A DNA stretch of 63,565 nt, from the NCBI GenBank assembly GCA_903896545.1, contig CAITYF010000064.1:1-63565 (forward strand). The letters run 5' to 3'. The DNA is from an uncultured Myxococcales bacterium. Its GTDB lineage: Bacteria > Myxococcota_A > UBA9042. The notes under the pieces are model-generated. The model saw only the letters and a program-made list of their open reading frames with translations. It did not search any database and was not told the DNA's origin. Shown one piece after another: positions 46,301-54,209 of this stretch. Within the stretch, counting starts at the first letter, position 1. Each line of letters begins with the position of its first letter. The position numbers and the translations under genes were made by a program.

Positions 46301-47032
46301 CACCGTGTAAATCCGCACGCCTTTCTCCGCCGCCTTCTGCGCCGCTTCCAGCGCTGCGCCCTCGTGGTCTTCGCCGTCGCTGAACAGCACAATCGCCTTA
46401 TTCTTGGAGCCGCGAAACTGCGGAATCAGGTTGTCGCGCGTCTCTGCCTCGGCTTTCTCGCGCTCGCCCGTCAGCGTCTCCACCGCAAGCCCAATGGCGC
46501 GTCCGATGTTTGTGCCACCGACCGGCAGGTCTTCCGGCTTCAGATCGGCCATGTACATCCGAATCACGTCGTGATCCGCCGTCAGCGGGCATTGCACAAA
46601 CGGAATACCGGCAAACGGAATCAGCGCGACGCGACCGCCCGCGAGGCGATCCAGAAGCGCAGAAATCTCCAGAATCGTTCCCTGCAGCCGGTTGGGCACC
46701 ACGTCTTTGGCGAGCATCGACTTGGAGGCGTCCACGACGACCGCGATATCGATGCCCGCGTTGCTGACTTCGGTCTCGCGCAGACCGTAGCGCGGACGCG
46801 ACACGGCGAGCACCAGCAGAATCGCCGCCAGCGTCCACAACACGATGCGAACGACCGAGCGCTGCGGCGACCAACTTGCCGCCAAGCGCGCCACCATGGG
46901 CGCAGAAAGCAGTTGATCCAGCAGCTTGCGCGTCGCGAAGTGCTGCGCCAACGCCCACGCGCCCAGCAGAAGCACCGGCGCAAGCAGCCAGAGCAACTGG
47001 GGATTGGCAAACGTGAGCGTGTCCGACATCAT
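43304..47032 (-). CDS. BatB-BatC fusion with four PPC-like domains
   Basis: A 1242-residue membrane protein. N-terminal BatB: membrane segments at 12-30 and 61-77, VWA domain from about 93 with MIDAS DASKS (101-105), Thr174 and SDG (218-220), and a membrane anchor near 335-348. BatC-like TPRs follow (about 385-530). Then come four domains resembling bacterial pre-peptidase C-terminal (PPC) modules, each opening with an EPND/EEND-type motif (NEPNDT near 547, FEPNDT near 688, YEENDQ and FEPNDS later) and containing C-x-(D/G)-D. A Lys/Glu-rich tail ends in QTPTKDW. PPC modules in a Bat protein are unusual. Part of the six-gene Bat run; batA ends 27 bases upstream. Confidence 0.8.
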   Translation of the reverse strand: MMSDTLTFANPQLLWLLAPVLLLGAWALAQHFATRKLLDQLLSAPMVARLAASWSPQRSVVRIVLWTLAAILLVLAVSRPRYGLRETEVSNAGIDIAVVVDASKSMLAKDVVPNRLQGTILEISALLDRLAGGRVALIPFAGIPFVQCPLTADHDVIRMYMADLKPEDLPVGGTNIGRAIGLAVETLTGEREKAEAETRDNLIPQFRGSKNKAIVLFSDGEDHEGAALEAAQKAAEKGVRIYTVGVGTASGNPVPILGPDGSSVGSQKDEQGNLVFSALNMDLLDKIAAATGGKSFHYDKTSIAPQVFLSLDALEKAEYQAQFQQLGEDRFQYLLGPALLLLLIEWLLGSRKRLRKLAPVVALLALALPMPAHALPSWLQRENPDVREGREKLAENKAGEAVKAFQTAQATRPEHALLWYGLGLAQATLGARQDAVTSLSRALGAVKERDAALEADIHYALGTTQLQWGQSLEKSAPRPQGKKDQSGQDKPEAQPEPTEDPLPHYREAVKSLETSLLLDHTRTETRRNLELARLAAFPPCRSRDKTNEPNDTPAQATLLNFTAEEHEQTLDLRACPEDRDIFRVELQPGDRFSASFKTKADTNPAAEPDDPQGGASPAKLGVWLLGPDGQTVLRGADQGQAPLDAVDLGRVDKATPVMVDVRNIAEVEATYDLTLKLLPACARTEDHFEPNDTFATARPVTIGEPLKGRLCPLNDDNFAVDLQPGQGLMVKAKTKVDIGADAVEFVILGPDGQQIALSRKIQDGQAVRLARALVGGRYVLQVHGGLDTEADYEAEIAVLPPCQLRDDAYEENDQAVQGNPLSAEALQSPLEGLQLCPGDDDWYAVELKEGESLFVDLQADLKELPDAQDLAGALTVEVWDDKGQIWGQAIGGAGGETLSRTAAVLAPPPGTYRVRVTGGGVAPPHYPLPTLPPGSIQVGQAPQPPPGPALPQPPGIRAVPMQPPGHPGQPQMPGQPGQPPPAAPPAPISHVILTANLPAPIVDQRAALLDLPYALKLRILPPCPKGNDEFEPNDSASAAKPLEMDGEKLMRICKGDQDWLAITQKAAQNLQITARYDLSHGPVELELFDESGKTSLAKGQRQGAEGKKSLAPIDDSPQARKGRTAVTGVAVKGEKKDRVIKLRAWADNDVENFYVLQIQEPPPPSDKKDQKQDESEKDKDEEKKDEEKKDQEKKDGEQKEPPPDQKQLQQQLERADHNPTNLEAEEALRKSPFKNQTPTKDW

Positions 47033-47059
47033 CGCGAAGTTCCGAAAACGGTTGAGGTT

Positions 47060-48199
47060 CTAGTCAGGAATGGTGCGGAGCCACGAACGTCGCAGCAGCA
47101 CTTCCACCGCGAGCAGGGACAAACCGACAAGCAGCCACGGCCAGAACAGCTCGCGGCGGTGCGTGCGCACCTTGGTCTTGAACGTTGTCTTCTCCAAATC
47201 CTTGAAGTCGTTGGCGAACTTCTTGGCATCATAGCTGTCGTAGAACTTGCCGCCCGTCAGTTGCGCGATTTGCGCCAGAAGCTCCGGGTCCGTCGGGAAC
47301 GGCCGTTCGGGACGCTGGTACACGTTGTGGCCAAAGCGGTCGACGATCGGCATTCCGCGCATCGGGTCAAAAGCCGGCAGCCGCGTTTCCTTGCCCGATC
47401 CGACCTGGAACGTGAAGATCTTGACCCGATCCTTCTCCGGCAGCGCCGCGACGTACTTCGGGACGGTCAGCGGGTCGAGCTTCCCGCCTTCCTGCTTGCC
47501 GTCGGTGATCAAAATCAGCATCCGTGAGCGCGACTTGCTCTTCTGCTTGTTCTTGTCCAGCGACGTGTCCAGCCGCATCCACGCGCGGTTCAACGCGTCG
47601 CCGATCGCCGTGCCGCCGCCGTTGATCGTGCAGTCATTTTGGCAATTCATTCGATCCGCGTTCGTCCGGCGCCCGTCGTCCAGAACCAACTGGTCCAGCG
47701 CGTTCAGCAGGCGGATGTAGTCGAGCGTCGGCGGGAAGCGCAGGTAGGCTTCCGAGCCGAAAACGACGAGGCCAATGCGATCCGATTTCCGCCCGCGGAT
47801 GAAGTCCTTCAGGATCTTGCGCGCCGCTTCAAAGCGGTTGTCGGGCTCGCGACCGTCGTCGTGCAGTTTCTGGATGTTCTCGTCGGACATGTCGATGGCG
47901 TTCATCGAGCCGGACAAGTCCAGCGTGATCATGATGTCCAGACCTTCTGCGCTGAGTTCTTCGGTGTCGACCTGCTGCGGACGTGCGAGCGCAACGACCA
48001 AGAGCACGAGCGCCGCGACGCGCAGCCAATCGGGCAGGGCATGCAGGCGCACACGAAGCGTCGGCTTGATCTGCTGGAGCACGGCGGTACTGGAGACCTG
48101 CACCGTGGCCGGACGCGAGCGATTGCGGGCCCACGCCGCCGCTGCGACGATCAGGATCGCGAGCAGGAACCAGGGATGTTCAAAACTCCACGTGTTCAT
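47060..48199 (-). CDS. BatA-type VWA membrane protein
   Basis: A 379-residue inner-membrane protein of the Bat (Bacteroides aerotolerance) family. Start ATG 48199 overlaps the stop of the upstream gene (ATGA). Membrane segments at about 10-24 and 60-73 lead to a VWA domain with a full MIDAS: DLSGS (94-98), Thr in GGGTAIGDAL, and TDGKQEGG. A C-terminal membrane segment (about 355-370) anchors the other end. Many metal-binding VWA proteins act as assembly platforms activated by a MoxR ATPase, which is encoded three genes upstream. Confidence 0.88.
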   Translation of the reverse strand: MNTWSFEHPWFLLAILIVAAAAWARNRSRPATVQVSSTAVLQQIKPTLRVRLHALPDWLRVAALVLLVVALARPQQVDTEELSAEGLDIMITLDLSGSMNAIDMSDENIQKLHDDGREPDNRFEAARKILKDFIRGRKSDRIGLVVFGSEAYLRFPPTLDYIRLLNALDQLVLDDGRRTNADRMNCQNDCTINGGGTAIGDALNRAWMRLDTSLDKNKQKSKSRSRMLILITDGKQEGGKLDPLTVPKYVAALPEKDRVKIFTFQVGSGKETRLPAFDPMRGMPIVDRFGHNVYQRPERPFPTDPELLAQIAQLTGGKFYDSYDAKKFANDFKDLEKTTFKTKVRTHRRELFWPWLLVGLSLLAVEVLLRRSWLRTIPD

Positions 48200-49800
48200 A
48201 CCGGCCGCCCTCCGAGCACCAACGGCGCAAAGAGGAGAATTGCAGCGAGCACAACGAGCACGGCCGCCGGCCACCACGCGGGCTTGCCTTTGCGCAGGCC
48301 GTGGCGGGCGTCGATGACGCGTGTTCCGGCCCATTGATCGCCAAAGCGACGCTGTTCAGGCAGCGCGATCGCGGTCCAGATTTCTGCCACGAACCCGGCG
48401 CCGGGCAATGCCAGCAGCAGATTGCGTTTGAGCTTGGCACCCCAGCCGGCCATTTTGGCGATGAGAATCGAGTCGTCGTCTGGCGGCGCATCGTCATTCC
48501 ACGCGCGGCGTCCGTCGTTGCTTTCGACCTCAAACGCCGCGATTTCGAGTCCAGTCAAGACTTTGCCGGGCGACGAACCGCCCACCGCGTCGCGCAGCGC
48601 CAGCCAAACGAACCACAGTGCGTAGGCGGCGTCAAAGAGCCCCTGACGACCGGTGCGAATCGCCAACAGGCCAAGCGCGGCTGTCGCAAGCGAACCGCCA
48701 AACAGGTCGATCGCGAGCGCGCGGACCCGCAGGGGCGTCGGCGCCATCACCTGCAGACGCAGCTTCTTCTGGCGGGCCAATCGCGCCGTTTCGGCGGCAC
48801 GGAGGCGGTCCAGTTCCTCGACGGTCTGCATTGTCTTTTGGACGGCGTCCTGCACAAACAGGTGCAACTCGGCCAATTCTTCGGGCGTCGCGGGCAAGCC
48901 TGCGAACTTCACCAGGTCCGACGTGTCCGCAAACCGCTGCAGGTCCTCGACGCGCAGCTGCTTGAGGTCGAGCGCCTTCACGCGTTCCAGCAACTCGGTG
49001 CTCGTCATGTCCAGCGCGTAAAACCGATAGCGACCGCCCAGATACTCGCGCAGGATTTCTGACAACTCGGCGACCACCACGCGCGGCGTCTCATTGGCCA
49101 GGCGACCCGAACGCTCCAGATCCGTCAGCCGACCGATCGCCACGATGTGCGGCGGTACCGTCGCCTTGGGTCGCAGCAGCGCGGTCCGGTTCTTGTAAAC
49201 GCGCAAGCCCAGCGCCGTCAGACCGCCGGACAGCAACATCATCGCGAGCACAAAGAGCGCGACTTCCAGCGGCACGTTCTCCTCGATCAGTGGTCGTGGC
49301 GCGGGCAAGGGTGACGGCGTGACATTGTTGTCGTTGGCAAATTGGCTCTTCACAACGATCTTCATCGACGGAATCGTCACGCTTCCGCTCTCGCCAGCAC
49401 CGCCGCCCGCAGTCACGACGTGGAACGGCACTTCAATCACCGGTGTCCGCAGCAGGCCCGCACGCACGATCAGCAGCGGCACGTGGAAGGTCTCCGTGAC
49501 CTGACCGCCCGACTCCTGACGCTCGGACTTGCCCGGATTGGCCGGATCGGCGAGCAGCGGCCGCAAGTTCGGCTTGGCGGGGAAGAACACGCGGTAGTTC
49601 GACGGGTAGCGCAGGGTCGCGGTCAGCTCGATCTGGTCGCCAAAGGTCGGCGACGTGTTGGAGAGCTTCGCTTCCGCATGGACCGCGCTCGCAGCGGCGG
49701 ACGTCGGCGACTCAGCGTTGGGCAACGCCGCAGGCGCGTCGGCCCACGAGGGAACGGCGACGGCGAGGCAAACAAGGCTGAAGAACGGCGCGATCCGCAT
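48196..49800 (-). CDS. DUF4381/BatD-like protein fused to an RDD domain
   Basis: A 534-residue membrane protein started at ATG 49800. After the signal peptide comes a beta domain with PTFGDQIELTATLRYP (BatD-like, DUF4381 region), a membrane segment near 160-185, then a helical cytosolic part with ALDMTSTELLERV (DUF4381 hallmark). The C-terminal ~150 residues are an RDD domain: LRVRALAIDL, then RDAVGGSSPGKVLTGLEI, and three membrane segments. The fusion of RDD to the Bat helper is uncommon. It overlaps batA by four bases and follows the DUF58 gene by one base. Confidence 0.78.
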   Translation of the reverse strand: MRIAPFFSLVCLAVAVPSWADAPAALPNAESPTSAAASAVHAEAKLSNTSPTFGDQIELTATLRYPSNYRVFFPAKPNLRPLLADPANPGKSERQESGGQVTETFHVPLLIVRAGLLRTPVIEVPFHVVTAGGGAGESGSVTIPSMKIVVKSQFANDNNVTPSPLPAPRPLIEENVPLEVALFVLAMMLLSGGLTALGLRVYKNRTALLRPKATVPPHIVAIGRLTDLERSGRLANETPRVVVAELSEILREYLGGRYRFYALDMTSTELLERVKALDLKQLRVEDLQRFADTSDLVKFAGLPATPEELAELHLFVQDAVQKTMQTVEELDRLRAAETARLARQKKLRLQVMAPTPLRVRALAIDLFGGSLATAALGLLAIRTGRQGLFDAAYALWFVWLALRDAVGGSSPGKVLTGLEIAAFEVESNDGRRAWNDDAPPDDDSILIAKMAGWGAKLKRNLLLALPGAGFVAEIWTAIALPEQRRFGDQWAGTRVIDARHGLRKGKPAWWPAAVLVVLAAILLFAPLVLGGRPV

Positions 49801-49801
49801 G

Positions 49802-50689
49802 TTACTGCCTCGCCGCGCGGCGCCGGAAGTAGGCGACCAAACTGGTGAGGTAGTCAGCGCCGACCGCGGCCGTGATTGGCTCCATGCCAAATTTGCGGAT
49901 CAGATGTTCCAGCTTGCGATCCGCGACCGCAGCGCGCTGGCTGTACTGCACAAGCGTCTCAAAGTGGTTCGCGTCGAGCTTGGCGACGTGCGCGGTTTCC
50001 GCATCTTCCAGCAGCCAAATGCCCTTGGGAATCGGCCATTTCTTGTCGACGACGTCGTAGGTCACGATCGGCACGACGTCGTGGCGGCCGGAAAGAACGC
50101 CGAGCGAGCGGTCGTAGCCGTCGCCCAGAAAGTCGGAGAGCACGAACACCACCGCGCGCTTGCGGGCGATGCGGCTGACGTAATCCAATGCCACATCTGT
50201 GCGCGTGCCGTGGCCCTGCGGCTCAAAGCGCAGCAATTCCTGAACGATGCGCATCACGTGGCCGCGGCCTTTCTTGGGCGGAATGTAGCGTTCGATGCGA
50301 TCGGTGTAGAGGATCAGGCCCACGCGGTCGTTGTTGGAAATCGCTGAAAACGCCAGCACCGCGGCGATCTCGGCCGCCCACTTGCGCTTGGACTTCTTTT
50401 GGCTGCCGAACTTCTGCGATTCGGATAGGTCCACGACCAAAAGCACCGTCAACTCGCGTTCTTCCACGTACTGCTTGACGAAGATGCCGCCGGTGCGCGC
50501 TGACACGTTCCAGTCGATCGTGCGAATGTCATCGCCCGGCTGGTACTCGCGCACCGAGTCAAACGACATGCCGCGGCCCTTGAACACGGCGTGATACTGC
50601 CCGGCCAGCGTGCTGCTGACCAAGCGCCGCGCGATGATCTCGATCTCGCGGACCTCTTGGGAGATTGATTTGTCCTGGACTTCAGGCAT
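49802..50689 (-). CDS. DUF58 family protein of the Bat/MoxR system
   Basis: A 295-residue DUF58 protein with the family signature around residues 50-90: GDDIRTIDWNVSART, then VEERELTVLLVVDLSES. It has a VWA-like fold with an altered metal site (DLSES). DUF58 proteins are partners of MoxR ATPases and VWA proteins. ATG 50689 is 18 bases downstream of the moxR stop, and the next gene begins one base after its own stop. Confidence 0.9.
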   Translation of the reverse strand: MPEVQDKSISQEVREIEIIARRLVSSTLAGQYHAVFKGRGMSFDSVREYQPGDDIRTIDWNVSARTGGIFVKQYVEERELTVLLVVDLSESQKFGSQKKSKRKWAAEIAAVLAFSAISNNDRVGLILYTDRIERYIPPKKGRGHVMRIVQELLRFEPQGHGTRTDVALDYVSRIARKRAVVFVLSDFLGDGYDRSLGVLSGRHDVVPIVTYDVVDKKWPIPKGIWLLEDAETAHVAKLDANHFETLVQYSQRAAVADRKLEHLIRKFGMEPITAAVGADYLTSLVAYFRRRAARQ

Positions 50690-50707
50690 CGGGCGCTCGT
50701 TCCTCGG

Positions 50708-51694
50708 CTACGGCACAGCAACGCGGTCAAAGATGCGCTGCACAACGTCTTCGCTGGTCAGGTTCTCCGCTTCCGCCTGATACGTCAGGATCACGCGGTG
50801 ACGCAGCACGTCCAGTCCGACCGCCTTGATGTCCTCCGGAATCACGAAGGCGCGGTGGCGCAGGAACGCGTGGGCCTTGGCCGCCTGCGTCAGGAAGATC
50901 GACGCACGCGGGCTCGCACCGAACTGGATAAACTCGCTGAGATCGCCCAAGCCGTAGGCCTTGGGCTCGCGCGTCGCGAACACGATGTCGACGATGTACT
51001 GCTTCAACTTGTCGTCGATCATGATGTCTTCCACGACCTTGCGCGCACGCATCAGTCCGGGACCGTCGATAACCGGCGTCAGCGTCGGCGAGTAGCCGGA
51101 CGTCGCGTTGTTCAGGATCGTCAGCTCGTCGGCGCGCGTGGGGTAAGTGACCTTGACCATCAGCATGAAGCGGTCGACCTGCGCTTCCGGCAGCGGGTAC
51201 GTGCCTTCCTGCTCGATCGGATTTTGCGTCGCCAACACCAGGAACGGCTCGTCGAGCGTGTACGTCTCGTCGGCGATCGTCACCTGGTGTTCCTGCATCG
51301 CTTCCAGAAGCGCGGATTGCACCTTGGCCGGCGCGCGGTTGATTTCATCCGCCAGCACCAAATTCGTGAAGATAGGGCCGCGCTTGACCTTGAAAGTCTG
51401 ATCCTTCGGGTTGTAGACCTGCGTGCCCAAAATGTCGGCTGGCAGCAAATCGGGCGTGAACTGGATGCGCTGGAAGTGGATCGACAGCGCCTTGGCCAGC
51501 GTCTTGCAAGTCAGTGTCTTGGCCAGCCCGGGTACGCCTTCCAGCAGCACGTGGCCACCGGTGAGCAGGCCGATCAGCAGGCCTTCAATCATGTGCTGTT
51601 GACCCACGACCACTTTGCCGGTTTCGGCCAGCAGCTGATCGACGAACTGCGACTCTTGGCGAATCATCTCGTTGAGCGAGCGAATGTCCTGCAT
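50708..51694 (-). CDS. MoxR-family AAA+ ATPase
   Basis: A 328-residue MoxR-type AAA+ ATPase, usual length. Start ATG 51694 has GAGG about five bases upstream; the frame extends to 51745 but without support. Walker A is GVPGLAKT (residues about 55-62), Walker B LVLADEIN, sensor 1 LATQNP, and the MoxR lid follows GASPRASIFL. It is the first gene of the Bat run, as is usual, and would remodel or load metal into the VWA proteins made from the same transcript. Confidence 0.92.
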   Translation of the reverse strand: MQDIRSLNEMIRQESQFVDQLLAETGKVVVGQQHMIEGLLIGLLTGGHVLLEGVPGLAKTLTCKTLAKALSIHFQRIQFTPDLLPADILGTQVYNPKDQTFKVKRGPIFTNLVLADEINRAPAKVQSALLEAMQEHQVTIADETYTLDEPFLVLATQNPIEQEGTYPLPEAQVDRFMLMVKVTYPTRADELTILNNATSGYSPTLTPVIDGPGLMRARKVVEDIMIDDKLKQYIVDIVFATREPKAYGLGDLSEFIQFGASPRASIFLTQAAKAHAFLRHRAFVIPEDIKAVGLDVLRHRVILTYQAEAENLTSEDVVQRIFDRVAVP

Positions 51695-51829
51695 GAATCC
51701 TCGGATGTTCTGATGCGGCACAAAGGCGTGTCGCTGGACGGTCAAACGTAGCGGGCGATTCCGGTATTCCCGGCTGGCGCGCGCGCGGGCGGCAAAATAA
51801 GACGGTGCTCTGGATTGTCCAGCGGTGGA

Positions 51830-53971
51830 CTAACGAAAGCGCTGGAAGTAGACGCCTTCGGACTTGAAATCGCCAGCCCACGCGGCGATGTAGACGTCGG
51901 TTTCTGGCACGTAGCAGAGCGCGGGCACCAGCGGCACCGCGGACTTTGCCCCCAGTGCAATCGTCGCGCCGAGTTGCGTACCGCCGTCGATCGGCGATTG
52001 CGTCGAGAACTTCCGCAACCGCAGTGGCGTGGTCGACTTGACGTCGGCATCCTGTTGCAGAACAACCACTTGCGGAGACTCTCCAGCCGCGACGCGGATC
52101 GCGCCGATGGCCTGATCGACCGTGATTTCACCGACAACCGGGCTGTTGTCAAAGCCGATCCGCCGCATTTTCAGCGTCGTCGCCGGGATGCCGTCGATCG
52201 CGTAGGAGAGGAACCCCGGCGCGTTGCCGCTGAAAATGCCCAAACCGGGCATCGGCGCGTTGGCGACGGTCTGGCCGATCTGGATCTCCTGCGCCGACGA
52301 CGAAAGCGCGCCGGGATTGATCGTGTACACCTTCATGAACGCGCCTTGCACGGGATCCCGCCACATGAGGCCAAGCGTGGAGTCGAGCACGGACGCGCTG
52401 GCAGCAGTGGCGGGCGGGGCGACGAGCTGGAGCGGGTTGGTCTCCTTGAAGCCGAACGCGCCGTCAATTCGCCGCGCGCGGATGCCGCCGGTTGTCGGCG
52501 ACCAGATGACGAGGAAACTTGCATTGGGCAGCGTCAGAATCTGCGGATGGCAGGAGCCATTGCACACGTCGTCGCTCAGCGCGATTGGCTTGCCGTCGGC
52601 GAACACGCCGCTTGTGCTCAACGTCCCGTCGCTGTCCATGGCGCGCATCCAGACGCCCGACGGCGCCGGCGCGGAGAAGCTGTTCATGCCGTTCTTGCCT
52701 TCCCACGCGACCAGAATCTTCTTGTTGCTCACGCCCGCGGTTACCGAACCAAAAACGGGATCCTGCGCCGGATCGGGCTGCATCTGCCACGGACCGACGT
52801 TGCCAGAAACCAGCGGCGGCAGCGTCTTCACCGCTTCACCGGTCTTTGCGTCGATGATCCACCGCGCGATCTCCGCCTGCGTCACGTTCTTGATGCGCCG
52901 CCACGTCAGCAGCGCCTTGCCGTCGCCGATTGCGTTCACCGAGACGCGGCTTGCGTGCAGGTCGGAATCGGGCAGGACATCCGCGGAGGCTTCGACCAGC
53001 GTCGCTTCGTCCAGGACGTCGATCCCAAAATTGCCGTCGCGCTCGATCACAAACGCGCCGACAACTGGCGATTGATCCGTGGTTTTGCCGAGGAAGGTGC
53101 CCTTGAAGAAGCCCTTGTCCGCTTGATCGATCCACAGGCGCCCAAAGACGGCGGATGCGGGGAAGTTCTCGGACGTGGGCGAGACGATCGTCAGGTTGAT
53201 CGACAGCGAACCCTTGGCGGGCGCAGAGCCAAAGTCAAACGAGTCGCCGTTCTTGGCGGTCGTCGGAAAACGCAGCGCAGCATCGACGCCGCCCGGCGCA
53301 AAAAGCTGACCGACGATCTTGACCGTGTCAGGGGCCACTTCATCGACGCGCTTGGCCGGGGCTTGCCCCGTTACCGCGGGAGTCGAACCGCCGATGAAGA
53401 GGCCGTCAGGCCAGACCACGTCGACGCTGACTGCTTCGGCGGCAATGCCGTCGACTTTTACCACGAGCTTGGCGGTGCCCGGTCGCACGCCCGCAATCAA
53501 GTAGTCACCTGCGTTGCCGGTCTGCCAGATCGCGATCGGCGCTTGGCCTTTGGCCGTCGGCGCGAGCGTCACGCCCACGGCGACTTCGTTGCCGTCCACC
53601 CAAAACGTCACGACTTCCAAGCTCTTGGGTGCGCCGTCGACGCCGACGTTGTGATCGACGACGACCTTCAACGCCATCGTCGTGCCCAACTTCACCGAAG
53701 GTGCCGTCTGCGCGTTCACTGCCAGAACGTCCGACTGCGGACCCGTGTCCTGCTGCGTGTCCGTGACCGCATCGTTTTGCGGTCCAAGATCCTCAACGAC
53801 AATCGGCACATCCTGCGCCTTCGCTTCAAAACCAAGGATCGCGTCGAGGGTGTCTTGATCGCTCGCTGCGTCCTGAGCCACTTCCTGCGTTTGTCCACAC
53901 GCTGCCAAAAGCGGCAGGCAAACGGCGATCACGCGCAGCGGATGAATGAGCAGAAGTCGGGGCGTCGGCAC
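51830..53971 (-). CDS. Large lipoprotein with possible beta-propeller repeats
   Basis: A 713-residue lipoprotein from GTG 53971 (GAGG seven bases before), lipobox LAAC, then an Asp/Gln-rich tether. A beta-sandwich part (about 75-250) is followed by blades with SVLDSTLGLMWRDP and LWRD-type turns that recall WD/BNR-type propellers (about 330-700). I do not recognise a defined family. It is separated from moxR by 135 bases on the same strand, so it may read into the Bat run. Confidence 0.7.
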   Translation of the reverse strand: MPTPRLLLIHPLRVIAVCLPLLAACGQTQEVAQDAASDQDTLDAILGFEAKAQDVPIVVEDLGPQNDAVTDTQQDTGPQSDVLAVNAQTAPSVKLGTTMALKVVVDHNVGVDGAPKSLEVVTFWVDGNEVAVGVTLAPTAKGQAPIAIWQTGNAGDYLIAGVRPGTAKLVVKVDGIAAEAVSVDVVWPDGLFIGGSTPAVTGQAPAKRVDEVAPDTVKIVGQLFAPGGVDAALRFPTTAKNGDSFDFGSAPAKGSLSINLTIVSPTSENFPASAVFGRLWIDQADKGFFKGTFLGKTTDQSPVVGAFVIERDGNFGIDVLDEATLVEASADVLPDSDLHASRVSVNAIGDGKALLTWRRIKNVTQAEIARWIIDAKTGEAVKTLPPLVSGNVGPWQMQPDPAQDPVFGSVTAGVSNKKILVAWEGKNGMNSFSAPAPSGVWMRAMDSDGTLSTSGVFADGKPIALSDDVCNGSCHPQILTLPNASFLVIWSPTTGGIRARRIDGAFGFKETNPLQLVAPPATAASASVLDSTLGLMWRDPVQGAFMKVYTINPGALSSSAQEIQIGQTVANAPMPGLGIFSGNAPGFLSYAIDGIPATTLKMRRIGFDNSPVVGEITVDQAIGAIRVAAGESPQVVVLQQDADVKSTTPLRLRKFSTQSPIDGGTQLGATIALGAKSAVPLVPALCYVPETDVYIAAWAGDFKSEGVYFQRFR

Positions 53972-54209
53972 GGGTTGTCCTCACAAAAAATCACGGGCGC
54001 ACGGCTGCGCTGCTTGAAGCATAGCGGAAAGGGGGGCATCCGCGAAACCTGTGGATCACGCTTGTTGCGTGGCGGCTGCGATGGCGTTTTCTCGGTGTGC
54101 TGCACTTTCTGCAGGTCGCTGAAACTACGGGAATGTTCTGCCTGGTGGTGCGACGTCTGGGCACGCGGCGGTTGCGTCCAGGCGGAGCGGTCGCTACAAC
54201 GCACCCGCG

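Noticed and set aside
44099..47527. A 1142-codon open frame on the plus strand opposite the Bat genes
   Set aside because: Arg/Leu/His-rich shadow of the GC-rich antisense coding sequence; no motif, signal or ribosome site.
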